This document shows, in pieces, positions 52,880 to 57,296 of a DNA stretch of 57,296 nt. Each line of letters begins with the position of its first letter. The first letter of the stretch is position 1. The position numbers and the translations under genes are program-made. The stretch is from Ectocarpus siliculosus (taxonomy: Eukaryota > Sar > Phaeophyceae > Ectocarpales > Ectocarpaceae). A model generated the notes under the pieces. It was given only the letters and a program-made list of their open reading frames with translations, did not search any database and had not been told where the DNA came from. The stretch lies in the NCBI GenBank assembly GCA_000310025.1, contig FN648737.1, positions 1 to 57,296 of the forward strand. The letters run 5' to 3'.

Positions 52880-53675
52880 TCCCACATCGCTCTCAAAGCA
52901 GCAGCGGAGGGGGACGAGGCGGCCGTCCTGGCTTTTCTCGATGCTGGCGGCGACGTCAACACCAAGAGCAAGAACGGAGCGAGGTGTGGGAACGCTTGAG
53001 GCGTCGGAAACAGGATCGATCAAATGACACGCGTGCTGCCGTTGTGCTGTGCTGTTCTTCACTCGAGAGGGTCGATCGCAACGGAAGAGTGCCACAGCAG
53101 TCCTTCCTGTCTTGCTGATGCCGTGTTGGAAACCTCCGCGGTAACAACGTTGCCGATGGTCTCTGACCGGCCGATCAGGCGCCCACCTCTTGCTGCACCA
53201 TGTCTGCCGGCCACCGCTGTCCTGCAGTGTTAAGAGCGGCGGCTGGCAGACAACACTGACGGATTTTTCCAATTTTGGACGTGCGATCGTTCCCAGGTTT
53301 TTGGTGCTTTCGGCACCTCACAAGCGTATGACCGCTAAGCTAAACCCCTGTACGTGTTTTCGTGCGTGTGATTCGTGCTACTTGCCGTTTCGGGCTGTCT
53401 GCATAGCACCCCGCTGACCCGAGCGGCTGCCAAAGGGCACCTCGGCGTCGTCAAGCTGCTGCTGGAGCGGGGAGCGGCGGTAAACATCCCCGGGAGGGGT
53501 GGTCTCACCGCTCTGCACGAAGCGGCTGGGTGCGGCCAGGTGTGCCAATGTTGTCGCCCATGATGTCGTTTTTTGGCCTTTGGCAGGCTTCTCGCTCGGA
53601 GGTCAACCAGGCGCGTCGGTTGTTGTGGTGGGGCACATGCGTGATGCGTACGGTGCATGATTCGGTGTACCCTTT

Positions 53676-53740
<65 letters not shown>

Positions 53741-56700
53741 CTCTCCCTGTTGGTCTCGCTCGCTCTTTTCCTCGTGGTGGCGGCGTCAAAAACCCCGCAT
53801 CTCCGCGTGCTGGTGCTGTACCAATTACCGGCCCTTCCCGCTACCGGGGAAAAAACACAACTCCAAAAGCTGGCGGTCTGTCAGGTGTTGCTGGGGGTCG
53901 GAGCCGCTGTAGCCGCTCGCGATCACTCACACCGCTGCCCTCTCCACTACGCCGGCGGCTATGTTGGGATAACCAAGCTCCTACTGGATTTCGGGGCTGA
54001 TCCAGAAGCAAAGGTAGAGCGACAAGAGACTTCTGTAGGTTGAACGAAGGCTGTTGGAAGGCAACGTTGGGGAACCCCAGCCCCGTGGCTTGAGAGGGGG
54101 CGGGTGGGAGGTGAGGCTAGTGTTTCCGCTCAAGCACCATGCCAGCGTTGTGTGTGTGTGTGTCATCATGGCTGCTGTTAGGACCCTCCAAGGTTTTGGG
54201 TCCGATGCGAAGCACGAAGCACTGACAATTCCTCCCCGACCCCCCCCGCCCTGGTGACTCCGCACGCCCTCTGGGCTCTCCCGTCTCGAAACATTTGTTT
54301 TTCCAGGACAAGAACGGCCAACGGCCCGACGCGATGGCGGTGGACCACGAGTCGCGAGCGCTGCTGCGGGACGCCCGTTGCGCTGTTCGCGAATACGCTG
54401 TTGGGGATAACGCAAGTCGAGTGAGGCTCCACCTCCAATACCGCCCCCCGCCCCCCCCGCCGTACGCCCCCACCCCCCCCGCGCGCGCGCGCCCCCATCC
54501 CCGACCCGCCCGAACCTGCCGGCGTTGTAATTGTCATGTTGATGTTGATGGTCTTGAGGTTCTTCGTGCGATTGCGATAGACCTGTGTTTTTCTGCCTTT
54601 TTATTTGTTGTGTGTGGCAATGCCGGTTATTCTGGATGTCTGTCCTTGACACCTTCGGTACGATTTCTGGACGCCCCAACCAGGGTCACGCAGGAGTTGT
54701 GTTCTCCGCCGTTTGCTTGCCTTGACTTGATATCGCGACAAGGACTCACCCGTTCCGTTCCCTCGTCGACTGTGATGGCCGAATGTTTGCGCACACACGA
54801 AGTAATCGCTTTCCACGTTCGTTTGGGCATGCTGTGAGAATATTGTACGTCCCAGACTGCACCGAGAATCGATTCCACGCCCAAACGTCAGACCGTTGCG
54901 AGGTTGCCTACTAAACCACCTGAGCCACAGTGGTGTAACTCTGTACTACAATATTCTACACTTTTCACCTGCTTATTGTCCGTTTGGACTCTTCTTGGAT
55001 GGAGTCCTATGCAGGCCTTACAAGCCTCGTTTTGTTGTCGTGAGGTTTGGTGCTGCATCCGTTCCATTGAAGTTGCAGCACTTGTTGTTGTGGCCCGAAA
55101 AACGAAACCAACCAAATTGCAACCGGCGCCCCAGACAGACAAAAAATGTCAGGGGGCTCATGTACAAACAACGTTCACGGGGGTACGGACACACCGAAGG
55201 AAATCCCCCTTTTTTGTTCCTGGCGCCTGCTGTGTCTTAATATCAATATCAAGCGCCTGGGGCAACGAATGACTTACGTCTGCAAATGCTCGGCGACGTC
55301 GGTGTGGGGGAAGTGCGTATCATCGCCCCGTGCGATAGTACATCCGCACGCGGAAGCCCGACATGGCGTAGAGTTGGTTCAGGGTCGCCGCATTCCCCCG
55401 CGCACACCATCCCGCGTCAACGACTGCGTCGTGGAGATGCATTGGTTGATGCGGGATGGGGTGCGGGGGAATGCGGCGGTCCTGGGCCAACTGAACACCG
55501 TGTCGGGCTTCCGCGTGCGGATGTATATCGCAGAAGGGCGACGGCCCGTACCTCCCACGCACCAACGTGGCCGAGGATTCGGAAACGTTTCTGTTGTCGC
55601 TGTTGGCGGTGGTGGTTATGAGAGTGAAAAGTGTTTCGTATTAGAGACGTGTCTATGGCCGACTTGCGCGTCGTGACAATGAAAGCAAGATGACAATGGA
55701 CCGAAATAATTGGTGTCTGGCTCTTGCCCCCCAGTAACTATGACGCCTTTCGATCATACTCCCCCTCCCCCCGTTCGATCATTGGCAACAGGTTATCGCA
55801 TCGCTTCGGCGTGAGCTGGAAAACCTGGAGGCGGAGGTGGAGGGAGCCAAGGCCAAGGTCAAGGAAGAGGCGTCCCGGCGTGTGGAGTTAGAGATCGAGC
55901 TCGAGACGCTCAGGTGCGATGTAGCTTGGTGTGTCACAGGTTTCACGTACCAGTGGTAGTTGTTACGTTGTGTGTTGATCCGACCTGGTATGTAGTGAGG
56001 TGCTCGGGTGGCTTTAGGGCTCATAGTCGATTGGTTTTTTGTTGTTATGGTCTTCACGTTAAAACCCTCTCCAATCTCTCTACCCAGTACCGTCATCTGT
56101 CCGTACTGATCTAACACTTGACCCTGTGGTCACAGGCTAACTTACCCGAAAAAAGGTATATTAAAAAACATGGAACGAAAATATTGATCCGACCACAGGG
56201 CCGAAAAAAATGGGGTGGTTGTGTGTTGCCTGGAGTTGGGGGTTTACAAGACCTAGAAGTAGATGGCGATGGGAGAGAGGCGAAAGCCGTTCGCACCGTT
56301 GGATGGCGGGTGCGGATGGAAGTCGAAGTTGAACCATGCTAGCTCGTGCGCCCCCGATGCGTGGTTGGGTTAGTTAGGCTGGCCTGGTTCCTTGGTGGGC
56401 GGGTGGGGTTCAGGACGTGGTTAGGAGCTACGAGGCACAGCGACGTCCAACCGTGTGACGTATTTTGCGGCGAGTGAAAATAAAAAGAGAGGTGTCAAAC
56501 AAATTCACCAAAAACGCGGCATGCTGGCAAACATTTTAAGTGCCGCTTGTGAAGCGAACGAGATTCAGAATACCCCATGAAGAGGACGTGACCAATACCC
56601 CGATATCGCGTTTTTGGTTTAGCCCGTGACAATGAATATCAAGACAGTTAAGGCCGTTTTTTTTTGCAATCACTTTTCGCCTCACTGCTGTTCCCGCGCT

Positions 56701-57296
56701 AGTCGTACGTGTAACCACGCTCGTCCACCCTCTTATCAAAACCTACCCTGTGCCAGGGCACGCATGGAAGAACTTCAGAAGCAGGCGTCCACCTCCTCGA
56801 GGGTAGACGGAAGCCAGAGCCCTAAGGTCCCCAGGGTGAGGGCGCCAGATTTTTTTCAAGAGTGACAACCGTCGGAAGAGTCGTGTATGCGTCGCTTCGA
56901 GTGGGAGCCGTTAGCGTTAACTCATCTTCCAACGTTACTCCTTCCCACCCGATGTAGACGTAGAACAGGTTGTCACGCAGGCTGGTGAGAACCTACGGTA
57001 GATTGTAGCGGGGTGTGGCAGTGCCGGGGGTCTCAAGTCGACCACCGGGCGGTCCGCTCCTGCGTCGAAGCCACGTGGTTCGTGCGTTGTACATCTATAT
57101 TGCAGTTGTCCCGTTTTTTTTAGGACGCACCCCGCCGCGCCTCGACAGGCCGTCCGGAGAGCCGAGCTCCGTCAAGTCCAGGCCGCCCTCGGCGTCGCGC
57201 AGGACCTAGAAGAGAGACTAGACGCCAGCCTCGCCGTGTCCAGGGCCGTCAGCGTCAACGTCTACTCGAGCGCCGCCAGCGCGGCCGCGGCATCTG
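52880..57296 (+). CDS. Ankyrin-repeat and coiled-coil exons, probably the C-terminal half of the Amt chimera (3' end outside window)
   Basis: Seven exons join in phase: 52880-52983, 53407-53539, 53885-54013, 54307-54420, 55792-55913, 56757-56835, and 57149 to the window end. If fused, they are residues 639 onward. Ankyrin repeats are plain: HIALKAAAEGDEAAVLAFLD, TPLTRAAAKGHLGVVKLLLE with GAAVN, TALHEAAGCGQ with VLLGVGAAVAARD, and PLHYAGGYVGITKLLLDFGA with DPEAK. A charged coiled coil follows (LRRELENLEAEVEGAKAKVK, VELEIELETL, ELRQVQAALGVAQDLEERLD). The first exon has no in-frame ATG nearby and opens at an acceptor in phase 0, exactly matching the phase-0 donor of the last AMT exon 677 bp upstream. 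A separate gene with an unseen first exon remains possible. The third repeat is a few residues short, so a microexon may be missing between 53540 and 53884. Ankyrin repeats bind partner proteins. Confidence 0.7.
53682..53737 (+). repeat. (CT)n microsatellite in ankyrin intron
   Basis: About 27 CT units in the intron between the second and third ankyrin exons. Ser-Leu or Arg-Glu frames here are artefacts. Confidence 0.95.
55322..55543. repeat. Large inverted duplication in an ankyrin-region intron
   Basis: Arms of about 105 bp (55322-55427 and 55438-55543) are inverse copies around a centre near 55432. Each arm encodes nearly the same peptide outward: GNAAVLGQLNTVSGFRVRMY on plus, and GNAATLNQLYAMSGFRVRMY on minus. 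The arms differ at several positions yet keep the peptide, hinting that a piece of a real coding sequence was duplicated head to head. The source gene is not recognised. Confidence 0.65.

Noticed and set aside
54840-54920. tRNA-like pattern on the minus strand (GGCTCAGGTGGTTTAG ... ATCGATTCTC)
   Set aside because: The D-arm-like box is suggestive, but the T-loop deviates and no clean acceptor stem forms. At most a tRNA-derived relic.

Overview
This window reads as nuclear DNA of an intron-rich eukaryote. The best guess is a stramenopile of the brown-alga (Ectocarpus-like) type. The clues are GC-rich exons split by many introns of 0.3-4 kb, CT/GA microsatellites inside introns, mostly GT-AG splicing with occasional GC-AG donors, and a signal-peptide peptidase next to an AMT transporter. 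This is inference from style; no marker gene fixes the species. Exons were joined by hand from splice sites, reading phase and family motifs, so boundaries are predictions.

1-5000 is transposon territory. It holds a 2.4-kb element with TTAA target duplications and CCC-starting inverted ends (piggyBac-like, 1627-4043), then a cluster of GGCGCTATTG hairpins (4134-4990). 5800-14650 holds what looks like a tandem array of related, unrecognised plus-strand genes (fragments H0, H1, H2), interrupted by a 1.42-kb direct duplication (6345-8805). 14654-18200 is mostly unassigned.

18530-20741 (minus strand) is a probable gene for a small single-pass membrane protein. It is divergent from the first large gene, a 15-exon S53 (sedolisin / tripeptidyl-peptidase I-like) peptidase at 21015-34130. 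All catalytic motifs are present, and an unusual C-terminal membrane anchor and glycine-rich tail follow the catalytic domain. A PIF/Harbinger-like element with TTA target duplication sits in its first intron.

36176-52202 encodes a complete 17-exon AMT-family ammonium transporter, including two microexons of 23 and 29 nt. It is followed in matching phase by exons for ankyrin repeats and a coiled coil (52880 to the window end). The simplest model is one chimeric Amt-ankyrin-coiled-coil protein; this is the main novelty here. The N-gap at 38822-38921 lies in AMT intron 1, and the sequence just after it appears to be a low-quality echo of the sequence before it.
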